Positions 1 to 6,504 of a stretch of DNA of 7,236 nt are shown here, piece after piece. This DNA is from Odoribacteraceae bacterium (GTDB taxonomy: Bacteria > Bacteroidota > Bacteroidia > Bacteroidales > Marinifilaceae). A program made the translations under genes and the position numbers. A model generated the notes under the pieces. It ran no database searches and was not told where the DNA came from. It saw only the letters and a program-made list of their open reading frames with translations. The stretch spans positions 1 through 7,236 of the forward strand of contig JAITJA010000167.1 in assembly GCA_031279175.1 (NCBI GenBank), written 5' to 3'. Positions within the stretch are counted from its first letter, which is position 1. Every line of letters begins with the position of its first letter.

Positions 1-156
1 ACGGAGTTTTAAACCTTTAAAAGTAGTAATCATGGGACCATAGCATCAATAACAAACGGGAAAGCGAGGCGCGGCGACAGGTCGTTGGCGTCACTCGCGA
101 CGGGATTCACTCTCGTCTCGTTTAAAAGTTCTTTCGCGTGATGACAAATTCATGAA
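1..156. other. left-edge non-coding stretch
   Basis: I see no gene here. The plus-strand frames meet stops early or give only very short peptides, and I recognise no tRNA or other RNA gene. The stretch mixes AT-rich runs (around 8-32 and 119-132) with GC-rich sequence (about 60-118). Together with the following repeat array it makes 444 bases without a supportable gene downstream of the MutS-like gene. It could be upstream sequence of something lying left of the window. Confidence 0.5.
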
Positions 157-444
157 TGATTCTTGAAGATCGCCGGCAAATCCTCGAGGCGGGACGATAG
201 ATTCCCGGGACGGGTAGGCAGATTCCCGAGGCGGGTAGGCAGATTCCCGGGACGGGGAGGCAGATTCCCGGGACGGGTAGGCAGATTCCCGGGACGGGTA
301 GGCAGATTCCCGGGGCGGGGAGGCAGATTCCCGGGACGGGGAGGCAGATTCCCGGGGCGGCAGCCCAGATTCCCGGGGCGGCAGCCCGGATTCCCGGGGC
401 GGGGAGGCAGATTCCCGGGGCGGGACGGCAGATTCCCGCCCCCC
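157..444. repeat. 21-bp tandem repeat array A (11 full units, degenerate left end, partial last unit)
   Basis: Eleven contiguous 21-bp units start at 199, 220, 241, 262, 283, 304, 325, 346, 367, 388 and 409, with no length change between them. A partial twelfth (430-444) stops at the base before the MutS-like gene's stop codon. Two decayed units can be aligned to the left (178-198 and 157-177). The shared core is AGATTCCCGGG or AGATTCCCGGGGCGG; the last third varies between GGGTAGGC, GGGGAGGC and GGCAGCCC. Units 262 and 283 are identical, as are 346 and 367, which suggests local unit duplication. Most units carry the palindrome CCCGGG, so neighbouring units can pair with each other. The length is a multiple of three, so frames stay open through the array, but no credible protein uses them. 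Confidence 0.95.
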
Positions 445-3141
445 TTATCCCCGGGGTGCAGCCTTGATAATCTCGACGATACGCTCGTTATTAATGATAA
501 TCATCCCGTGCCTGTCGTCGGTGATCCCCTCCTGGAGCCGGTAAGGATAGGTAGGCAATCCCTCCTTCATGACCGTGGGCACGAAGACGAACTGCAAGTT
601 ATCCCGGGAGGCGCGCAGCGCGTGCCCGGCCTCGATGATATGCGTGGAGATAATAAAAGAGCAATCGCGGTGATTAGAATACGCGTCGGTGACGGCGACG
701 GTAGCGTCATAAGCATCCTTCACGTTCGTCCCCTTGAAAAGCTCGTCGAAGACGATCACCAGCTTTTTCCCGGCGGCCACCTCCCTGGCGACGCGTTTGA
801 CGCGCAACACCTCGGCATAAAAATGGCTATACCCCATGTTCAAGTTATCGGCGACATTGATCGAGGTAAAAAGCCCGTCCTGCACGGAGAAAAGCATCTC
901 GCGGGCGGCGACGGGGAAGCCCATGTGCGCGAGATAAACGGCGATACTAAACGACTTCATGAGCGTCGACTTGCCGGCCATGTTCGCCCCGGTGAGGAAA
1001 ATAACATTCCGGTCGCGCGTGATCTCGATCGTGTTGGGCACGGCCCGTTCGATACGCGGGTGATAGACCTCCCGGGTGATGATCCGGTTCTCGCGCTCGT
1101 CGAAGGGGAGAGCCCGGGCGGGGGTGAGGTCGTGCTCGTTAGCGGCTCGCGCGATCGATAGATACGCGTCGAACTCGTGCAGGAGTTGCATGATCTCCCG
1201 CGTCACCTCGCGGCACGCCGAGCGCAGGGCAAAGTCGCGGCGGGCGATATCGAACCACCTCCATTTCTTGCCCGCGGGCGCGTCAAACGCCCATCCCAGG
1301 CGCTTGTCGGCGAACAGTCGCAGGGCCTGTTCCAGGCGTTCGCGGTAGGGGGCGGGGGGATTACCGGCGGCGAGCTGCCGGGTAAAGTCGCGCAGGCACT
1401 GCAAGAAACGCGTGGCGGCGACGAGACCGGCGCGCGTGATCTCGTGCTCCTTGTCGGCCCCGATATAATGCAGCAACGCGCGCCGGCTCGAGTGGAAAAA
1501 GGCCTCGAGGAGGGTACTGCCGCCGGAGCCGCTGAAGTAATGATCGACGATGAGGAACAACTCGTTGTTGACGGGGAACGGCACGCCCGCCGCGCGGAAA
1601 TAGGCGATGATTGCCGCCCGGTCGTTGATGGCGGTAGCGTCATTCAGTGGTTGCTTGAACATGGCCTCGAGGAGCATCTTCCCGCCGCGCGTGCGGGTCG
1701 TGTTGAAGAGATTAAAGATAGAATTGGGGCGAAATTCCCCGAGCATGTTCAGGTCCTCGAGCGTCTGCTTGTCGACGAGGAAGGGGGCGTTCCCGGTAGC
1801 GGGCGCGGTCTTGTCCTCGCCGCGGATGATCTCGATCACCTTCTCGTTATTGATAATCATCATGCCGTGTCGATCCCCGGTGACGCCGTCGGCGAGGGTA
1901 TAGGTATAGCGCGGCACGTTGCCATCCATGATGGTGGGGAAATAGACGAAGTGGATATTGTCGCACGTGTTGCCGAGGGTTTCTCCCGCCTCGATGATGT
2001 GAGTAGAGATGACGAAGAGGCAATCGCGTTTCCCGGAGAAGGCCTCGGTGATGGCGACGGTAGCGTCGTAAGCGTCCTTGACGTTGGTGCCGCGGAACAG
2101 CTCGTCGAAGATGACGAGCAGGTGTTTTGATTGCCCGAGCTGCCCGGCGACCTTCTTGACGCGCAGCACCTCGGCGTAGAAGTGGCTATACCCCATGTTC
2201 AGGTTATCGGGGAGATTGATGGTAGTGTACATGCCCTCGAGCACGGAGAATTCCATCTCTTTTGCCGGCACGGGGAACCCCGCGTGGGCGAGGAAGACGG
2301 CGACGCCGAGGGTTTTCATGAAGGTGGACTTGCCGGCCATGTTCGCCCCCGTCAGGAAGATGACGTTATTCGATCGATCCACCGACAGGGAGTTGGCCAC
2401 CGCGTCCTTCACCCGCGGGTGGTAGACGCCTTTTACCCGGAGGGAGTTGCTACCGCCGGGGAGCGCGCGGGCGATGACGAAGCCGCGTTTCGTGGCCACG
2501 AGCGCCGCGGCGATATAGACGTCGAGGTTATAGATCCAGTGGAGCAGGTGTTGTATCTTCTCCCGCGTCTTGAAGCGGAGCAGCGCGTCGAGGGCGGCCG
2601 TCCGCGCGTAGGGGAGTCTCTTGCCGACCTTCTCCTCGAAGAGAGGCGCGAGGGCGGGATCGTTGACGAGGCGTCCCATCTCCTCGACCTCGGCGCGATA
2701 GGGGCCGGTGTTATCATTTCGCTCCATGTCGGCGATAAAATCCCGGAGGCGATGGATGATCTCGATGGTAGCGAGCGCGCCCTTGTGCAATTGCTCGTAC
2801 TCGGTATCCGCGCCCATCGCGCCTTTTAATTTCCGTTGGAGGGTATTATCCTCCTCGGCCAGGCGCGTGCGGTTATCGGTATTCGAGAGATAATGCTCGA
2901 CCGTGTCGAAGAGCTCCCCGCGGAAGGGGAAATCCATCTTGTTCTCCTGGAAGAAGCGGATGATACTGCCGCGTTTATTGATCTTTTCCTCGTCGGAGAG
3001 GGGGTAGAGGAACATCTCCTCGAGCAACCGCGCTCCTCCCCGCGTACGGGTGGTATTAAACATGCTATAGATGGAATCTCTTCCTCGTTTCCCGAAGATA
3101 TTTAGATCGTCGAGCGTTTGTTTGTCGATAATGAAAGCCAT
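445..3141 (-). CDS. tandem-fused MutS-like ATPase (two MutS modules in one chain)
   Basis: The 898-residue protein is two copies of one MutS-like module. Copy 1 is about residues 1-440 and copy 2 about 452-898, joined by a short linker (about 441-455, GEDKTAPATG). Each copy opens with the DKQTL-DLN motif (from residues 6 and 457), continues with a helical core/lever-like region, and ends in a MutS domain V ATPase. Walker A TGANMAGKST lies at 264-273 and 717-726, Walker B LLVIFDEL at 341-348 and LVIVFDEL at 794-801, and the STH switch at 379-381 and 832-834. The MutS signature loop appears as DNLNMGYSHFYAEV in both copies. Neither copy has the N-terminal mismatch-recognition and connector domains of MutS1, and there is no Smr nuclease domain as in MutS2. 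MutS proteins work as dimers whose ATP sites are built across the interface, so I infer a single-chain pseudo-dimer. Its role is unknown; mismatch repair should not be assumed. The start follows an A-rich, SD-less leader, and the stop abuts array A. Confidence 0.9.
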   Translation of the reverse strand: MAFIIDKQTLDDLNIFGKRGRDSIYSMFNTTRTRGGARLLEEMFLYPLSDEEKINKRGSIIRFFQENKMDFPFRGELFDTVEHYLSNTDNRTRLAEEDNTLQRKLKGAMGADTEYEQLHKGALATIEIIHRLRDFIADMERNDNTGPYRAEVEEMGRLVNDPALAPLFEEKVGKRLPYARTAALDALLRFKTREKIQHLLHWIYNLDVYIAAALVATKRGFVIARALPGGSNSLRVKGVYHPRVKDAVANSLSVDRSNNVIFLTGANMAGKSTFMKTLGVAVFLAHAGFPVPAKEMEFSVLEGMYTTINLPDNLNMGYSHFYAEVLRVKKVAGQLGQSKHLLVIFDELFRGTNVKDAYDATVAITEAFSGKRDCLFVISTHIIEAGETLGNTCDNIHFVYFPTIMDGNVPRYTYTLADGVTGDRHGMMIINNEKVIEIIRGEDKTAPATGNAPFLVDKQTLEDLNMLGEFRPNSIFNLFNTTRTRGGKMLLEAMFKQPLNDATAINDRAAIIAYFRAAGVPFPVNNELFLIVDHYFSGSGGSTLLEAFFHSSRRALLHYIGADKEHEITRAGLVAATRFLQCLRDFTRQLAAGNPPAPYRERLEQALRLFADKRLGWAFDAPAGKKWRWFDIARRDFALRSACREVTREIMQLLHEFDAYLSIARAANEHDLTPARALPFDERENRIITREVYHPRIERAVPNTIEITRDRNVIFLTGANMAGKSTLMKSFSIAVYLAHMGFPVAAREMLFSVQDGLFTSINVADNLNMGYSHFYAEVLRVKRVAREVAAGKKLVIVFDELFKGTNVKDAYDATVAVTDAYSNHRDCSFIISTHIIEAGHALRASRDNLQFVFVPTVMKEGLPTYPYRLQEGITDDRHGMIIINNERIVEIIKAAPRG

Positions 3142-3302
3142 GTCGTTGTTGATTTATGATTTATTTCAAGTTGTCTTATCCTGTTTAAGCGAACGCGCAA
3201 TGTTAGTAAACGATCGATGATTTCTCCCGGGCGCTGTTATTAAACTTGGCTTAAAAATGGCTTAAACATTTCCCTCGCGTTCGGGCGGGGGGAGCGCGGG
3301 CC
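3142..3302. other. divergent intergenic region between the MutS-like gene and the rib operon
   Basis: This is the part of the 376-bp divergent gap that lies upstream of the rib promoter. It is AT-rich next to the MutS-like start, and the leader of that gene is A-rich without a Shine-Dalgarno sequence. I looked for a TAnnTTTG promoter pointing toward the MutS-like gene and found only an imperfect TAACATTG on the minus strand (near 3199-3206) with no -33 partner, so I do not call it. The direct repeat at 3247-3266 is listed separately. Confidence 0.55.
3247..3266. repeat. short direct repeat TGGCTTAAA x2
   Basis: TGGCTTAAA occurs at 3247-3255 and again at 3258-3266, 11 bp apart from start to start, about one helical turn. 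The inverse, GTTTAAGC, occurs at 3183-3190 and matches GCTTAAAC at 3260-3267. The repeat lies about 40 bp upstream of the rib promoter -33 box and between two divergent genes, so it could be a binding site. Short AT-rich repeats are common by chance. Confidence 0.35.
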
Positions 3303-3334
3303 TTTGGTGTTGTCGCGATAAAACGATACATTTG
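3303..3334 (+). promoter_or_regulatory. Bacteroidetes-type promoter of the rib operon
   Basis: TTTG at 3303-3306 and TACATTTG at 3327-3334 are separated by 20 bp. This matches the published Bacteroidetes housekeeping consensus (TTTG at -33, TAnnTTTG at -7, about 19-21 bp apart) at every fixed base. Transcription would start around 3338-3342, just before the FMN aptamer, which is the arrangement expected for a riboswitch leader. There is no convincing TTGACA/TATAAT pair nearby. Confidence 0.75.
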
Positions 3335-3343
3335 CCGGCGAAT

Positions 3344-3459
3344 GGTCTTCGAGGCAGGGTGAGATTCCCTACCGGCGGTAATAGTCCGCGACTCCCCGCG
3401 TGGGATTGACCCGGTGAAATCCCGGGACCGACGGTCAAAGTCCGGATGGAAGAAGAGAC
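3344..3459 (+). promoter_or_regulatory. FMN riboswitch (RFN element)
   Basis: The conserved RFN blocks occur in order: GAGGCAGGGTGAGATTCCCT (3351-3370), ACCGGCGG (3371-3378), AGTCCGCGA (3383-3391), a short variable hairpin, ACCCGGTGAAATCCCGGG (3409-3426), CCGACGGTCAAAGTCCGG (3428-3445) and ATGGAAGAAG (3446-3455). The closing P1 helix can form between TCTTC (3346-3350) and GAAGA (3449-3453 or 3452-3456). The RNA binds flavin mononucleotide and normally represses riboflavin synthesis or transport genes; here it precedes ribD. Nucleotides 3350-3358 also belong to an alternative helix with 3476-3484, linking the aptamer to the downstream terminator. Confidence 0.97.
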
Positions 3460-3478
3460 ATTTCACGGTTAATTGCCT

Positions 3479-3508
3479 GCCTCGGATCATCGCGTTCGAG
3501 GCTTTTTT
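3479..3508 (+). terminator. riboswitch-controlled intrinsic terminator (attenuator) before ribD
   Basis: GCCTCG (3479-3484) and CGAGGC (3497-3502) form a perfect 6-bp stem around a 12-nt loop, followed at once by six T (3503-3508). It ends 9 bases before the ribD start. The competing antiterminator is CGAGGCAGG (3350-3358, in the aptamer) paired with CCTGCCTCG (3476-3484): nine Watson-Crick pairs, extendable by a G-U and an A-U pair. I infer that FMN binding holds 3350-3358 in the aptamer and lets the terminator form, whereas without FMN the longer helix allows read-through. Confidence 0.85.
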
Positions 3509-3517
3509 ATTTACAAG

Positions 3518-4612
3518 ATGACAAGAGAAGATTTGACATACATGCATCGCGCGCTCGAGCTGGCAGCCCGGGGAGAGGGATTCGTTCACCCGAACCCGAT
3601 GGTGGGGGCCGTGCTCGCGCGCCGGGGCAACGTGATCGGCGAGGGATGGCACGAGCGACACGGCGAGGCGCACGCGGAGGTAAACGCCCTCCGATCGTGT
3701 GACGACGCCGCGGGAGCGACGCTATACGTGACGCTCGAGCCCTGCTGTCACCACGGGAAGACGCCCCCCTGCACGCGGGAAATCATCGCGCGGGGAGTGA
3801 CGCGGGTCGTCATTGCCATCGAGGATCCCAACCCGCTCGTGGCCGGCCGGGGAATCGCGGAACTGCGCGCCGCGGGAATCGCGGTAGAGGTGGGGGTGGG
3901 AAGGGCGGAAGCCCTCGAGCAAAACCGGGCCTTCCTCAAGTACATCGTGACGCGAAGGCCCTGGGTCACCCTCAAGACGGCGATGACGCTGGACGGGAAG
4001 ATCGCGACGCGCGCCGGCGAATCGCGCTGGATCACCGGCGAGGAAGCAAGGCGGCGCGTGCACGAGGAGCGGGCGCGGAACATGGCCGTCGCGACGGGTA
4101 TCGGGACGGTACTGGCCGACGACCCGTTGCTGGACGCGCGATTGCCCGGGGCGCGGCAGCCCGCGCGGGTCGTGATCGACAGCCTCGCCCGGTTGCCGCT
4201 TGACAGTCGCCTGGCGCGTTCGGCAGGGCGCTCCCCGGTATGGCTCGTGCACGCGCCGATCGCCCCCGTCCCTCGCCTGGAGGCGTTACGCGCTGCCGGG
4301 ATCGCTTGCATCGCGTGTGCTGGTGATGGTCGTCGCGTGGAGATCGCCGACGCGTGTCGTCGGTTAGGCGAGGCGGGCGTGGCGTCCCTGCTGCTGGAGG
4401 GCGGGGGCGAGTTAAACTACTCCTTCCTGGCGGCCCGGCAAGTGGACGAGGTGATTGCCTTCATTGCCCCCCGGGTTATTGGTGGGGCGGGGGCGGCGAG
4501 CCCCGTGGGAGGCGCTGGCGTCGCGCGGCTGGACGACGCGCTGGAGCTCGTCGACGTGACGGTCGGTCGGGCCGGGGCGGACGTCATGATCCGGGGAAAA
4601 CTAAAACACTGA
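3518..4612 (+). CDS. ribD: bifunctional riboflavin deaminase/reductase RibD
   Basis: RibD carries out two consecutive steps on the pyrimidine intermediate made from GTP: hydrolytic deamination, then NADPH-dependent reduction of the ribosyl side chain. From the ATG at 3518 the protein has 364 residues, close to the usual length (E. coli 367). The N-terminal zinc deaminase domain (about 1-145) has HPNPMVGAV (24-32), HAE (52-54, zinc His and proton-shuttle Glu) and PCCHHGKTPPC (75-85, zinc Cys76 and Cys85). The reductase domain (about 148-364) has TLKTAMTLDGKIAT (151-164), a GIGTVLADDPLLDAR block (194-208) and LLLEGGGELN (291-300). A TTG at 3473 would add 15 residues but lies upstream of the attenuator hairpin, and those residues do not fit the family. 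A second ATG at 3542 would cut into the first helix. No SD sequence precedes 3518. It is the first gene of the operon and is controlled by the FMN switch. Confidence 0.96.
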   Translation: MTREDLTYMHRALELAARGEGFVHPNPMVGAVLARRGNVIGEGWHERHGEAHAEVNALRSCDDAAGATLYVTLEPCCHHGKTPPCTREIIARGVTRVVIAIEDPNPLVAGRGIAELRAAGIAVEVGVGRAEALEQNRAFLKYIVTRRPWVTLKTAMTLDGKIATRAGESRWITGEEARRRVHEERARNMAVATGIGTVLADDPLLDARLPGARQPARVVIDSLARLPLDSRLARSAGRSPVWLVHAPIAPVPRLEALRAAGIACIACAGDGRRVEIADACRRLGEAGVASLLLEGGGELNYSFLAARQVDEVIAFIAPRVIGGAGAASPVGGAGVARLDDALELVDVTVGRAGADVMIRGKLKH

Positions 4613-4615
4613 TAT

Positions 4616-5257
4616 ATGTTCACGGGAATCATCGAGGAAACGGGCGCGATCAAGCGCGTCGAGCGCTCCGGCGGCGGGATCGTCCTGGAGGTACAGGCGC
4701 GGGTAGTCCTGGAGGGGCTACGCGCCGGGGACAGCATCGCTACCGACGGCGTGTGCCTGACGGTAACGTCGTTTGACGACTCTTCATTCCGGGCAGACGT
4801 GATGCCGGAGACCGCGCGAGCGAGCGCGCTCGGTCATGCCCGTCCCGGCGACGCGGTCAACCTCGAGCGGGCGCTACCCGTTGGCGGGAGGCTGGGGGGC
4901 CACCTGGTCTCCGGGCACGTCGATGGCACGGGAAGGGTAGCGGCCAAGTTACGCGAGGCCAACGCCACGTGGTTGACGATCACCGCCGGCGCGGAAATTC
5001 TCCGGTACGTGATCAAGCGGGGATCGATTGCCATTGACGGGGTCAGCCTGACGGTGGCCTCGGTCGAGGGCGACTCCTTCCGGGTGTCGATCATCCCGCG
5101 AACGGGGGTGGAAACCACGTTAACGCGAAAGGAGCGGGGAGCGCTGGTGAACGTGGAGACGGATCTTGTCGCGCGTTACGTGGAGCGTCTCGCGGCCCTT
5201 CCCCCCTCGCTTCCCGGCGGGTTAACGCTGGACTACTTGAAGGAAAATGGATTTTGA
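4616..5257 (+). CDS. ribE: riboflavin synthase alpha subunit
   Basis: This enzyme dismutates two molecules of 6,7-dimethyl-8-ribityllumazine into riboflavin and the pyrimidine precursor, which is recycled. The 213 residues equal the normal family length and form two lumazine-binding barrels. Barrel 1 (about 1-97) has MFTGII at the start, SIATDGVCLTV (40-50, with the active-site Cys47), VMPETAR (62-68) and GGHLVSGHVDGTG (94-106, His96 and His101). Barrel 2 (about 98-195) has the matching SIAIDGVSLTV (137-147) and SIIPRTGVETTL (158-169). The internal repeat and the N-terminal FTGI motif are diagnostic. The start lies 3 bp after the ribD stop, with no SD sequence at the usual distance, so translation is probably coupled to ribD. 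It is called ribE in Bacillus naming and ribC in older E. coli naming. Confidence 0.96.
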   Translation: MFTGIIEETGAIKRVERSGGGIVLEVQARVVLEGLRAGDSIATDGVCLTVTSFDDSSFRADVMPETARASALGHARPGDAVNLERALPVGGRLGGHLVSGHVDGTGRVAAKLREANATWLTITAGAEILRYVIKRGSIAIDGVSLTVASVEGDSFRVSIIPRTGVETTLTRKERGALVNVETDLVARYVERLAALPPSLPGGLTLDYLKENGF

Positions 5258-5266
5258 CTGTATATT

Positions 5267-6493
5267 ATGAATGACTTTGTATTTAACACGATCGAGGAGG
5301 CTATTGCCGACATTCGAGAGGGAAAAATGATCGTGGTCGTGGACGACCCGGGGCGCGAGAACGAGGGTGACCTCCTCATGGCCGCCGAGAAAGTAACCCC
5401 TGCCGCGGTGAATTTCATGACGCGGGAAGCGCGGGGCCTGGTTTGCATGCCCATCATCAAGGAGCGGCTGGACGCGTTGAACATAGACATGATGGTCGCG
5501 ACGAACACCGACAGCAAGCAGACGGCCTTCACCGTCTCCATCGACGCGGTGGGATGCTCGACCGGCGTCTCCGCCTTTGACAGGGCGCGGACGATCTCCC
5601 GGGTCGTCGACCTCGATTCCCGGCCGGGGGATTTCACGCGACCGGGGCACGTCTTCCCGTTGATTGCCCGCGACCACGGGGTGCTGTCCCGGGCCGGGCA
5701 CACGGAGGCGGCCGTCGACCTGGCGCGGCTCGCCGGCTTGTATCCCGCAGGGGTGATCTGCGAGGTGATGAACGAGGACGGGAGCATGGCGCGGGTGCCA
5801 GACCTCGTCGCGCTCGCGAGGAAGCACGGCCTGAAGATGATCACGATCGCGGACCTGATCGACTACCGCCGCGCGACGGAGGTGCTGGTAGAGCGGGTCA
5901 CGGAGGTGGAGCTGCCCACGAGGTACGGGAATTTCCGGGCCGTCGGCTACGTGAACAAGGTCACGGGAGAGCACCACGTGGCCCTCGTGAAGGGCGACCT
6001 GTCGGGCGACGAGCCGGTATTGTGCCGGGTGCACTCGGAATGTTTGACGGGAGACGCTTTCGGGTCGTTGCGTTGCGATTGCGGCGACCAGCTACAGGAG
6101 GCCTTGCGCCGCGTGGAACGCGCCGGGCGCGGCGTCGTCCTCTACATGCGCCAGGAGGGCCGTGGCATAGGGTTGATCAACAAGCTCCGCGCCTACCGCC
6201 TGCAAGACGGCGGGATGGACACGGTGGAGGCCAATCTCTCGCTGGGTTTCAAGGCCGACTCGCGGGAGTACGGCATCGGCGCCGAGATCCTCGCCGACCT
6301 GGGCGTGCGCGAGATGATCCTGATGACGAATAACCCGCTCAAGATTACAGGCCTCAAGGGATACGGGATCGAGATCGTCGGGCGAGAGCCCATCGAGATG
6401 ACGTGTAACGAGAAAAACGAATTCTACCTCTACACGAAGTACAAGAAAATGGGACACTTGTTGCACGTGAAAGGGGAAAACGATAACCAGTAA
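5267..6493 (+). CDS. ribBA: bifunctional DHBP synthase / GTP cyclohydrolase II RibBA
   Basis: RibBA makes both starting materials: 3,4-dihydroxy-2-butanone 4-phosphate from ribulose 5-phosphate (RibB half) and the 2,5-diaminopyrimidine from GTP (RibA half). It has 408 residues, close to the Bacillus enzyme. The RibB domain (about 1-203) has RENEGD (30-35, acidic metal-binding residues), GCSTGVSAFDRA (96-107), RPGHVFPL (125-132) and RAGHTEAAVDLARLAG (142-157). The RibA domain (about 205-400) has HSECLTGD (256-263) with zinc ligands Cys259, Cys270 and Cys272, RQEGRGIGL (295-303), the LQDGGMDTVEAN block (312-323) and TNNP (354-357). I see no loss of a key residue in either half, so both activities look intact. 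The GCSTGVSA form is one I associate with Bacteroidota RibBA. The start lies 9 bp after ribE, behind ctgtatatt, with no SD sequence. Confidence 0.97.
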   Translation: MNDFVFNTIEEAIADIREGKMIVVVDDPGRENEGDLLMAAEKVTPAAVNFMTREARGLVCMPIIKERLDALNIDMMVATNTDSKQTAFTVSIDAVGCSTGVSAFDRARTISRVVDLDSRPGDFTRPGHVFPLIARDHGVLSRAGHTEAAVDLARLAGLYPAGVICEVMNEDGSMARVPDLVALARKHGLKMITIADLIDYRRATEVLVERVTEVELPTRYGNFRAVGYVNKVTGEHHVALVKGDLSGDEPVLCRVHSECLTGDAFGSLRCDCGDQLQEALRRVERAGRGVVLYMRQEGRGIGLINKLRAYRLQDGGMDTVEANLSLGFKADSREYGIGAEILADLGVREMILMTNNPLKITGLKGYGIEIVGREPIEMTCNEKNEFYLYTKYKKMGHLLHVKGENDNQ

Positions 6494-6504
6494 AATAACA
6501 TGAC

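Noticed and set aside
157..444. CRISPR array
   Set aside because: The 21-bp units are directly contiguous, with no spacers and no nearby cas genes.
163..2829. Long plus-strand open frames opposite the MutS-like gene (163-1161, 1177-2130, 2131-2829), the first including a GRFPGRV-type heptad repeat
   Set aside because: They lie antisense to a clearly conserved protein, and stop codons are rare there because of the GC-rich codons. The heptad comes only from the 21-bp DNA repeat, and the first frame starts at a TTG with no leader signal.
3142..3300. Bacteroidetes promoter for the MutS-like gene on the minus strand
   Set aside because: The best -7 candidate, TAACATTG, departs from TAnnTTTG at one fixed base and has no TTTG at the right distance upstream.
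3473..3517. Upstream TTG start for ribD
   Set aside because: The 15 added codons would be read from the antiterminator/terminator hairpin and do not resemble RibD N-termini. The ATG at 3518 gives the usual length.
3251..3673. Minus-strand open frame across the riboswitch and the start of ribD
   Set aside because: It runs antisense to a conserved RNA element and to conserved RibD codons, and it shows no recognisable motif.
3722..4311. Two minus-strand open frames inside ribD
   Set aside because: They are shadows of ribD in GC-rich DNA, with low-complexity Arg/Pro/Ala-rich translations and no domain.
5222..6034. Long minus-strand open frame opposite ribBA
   Set aside because: The plus-strand frame holds all catalytic motifs of RibBA; the reverse frame has no recognisable domain.
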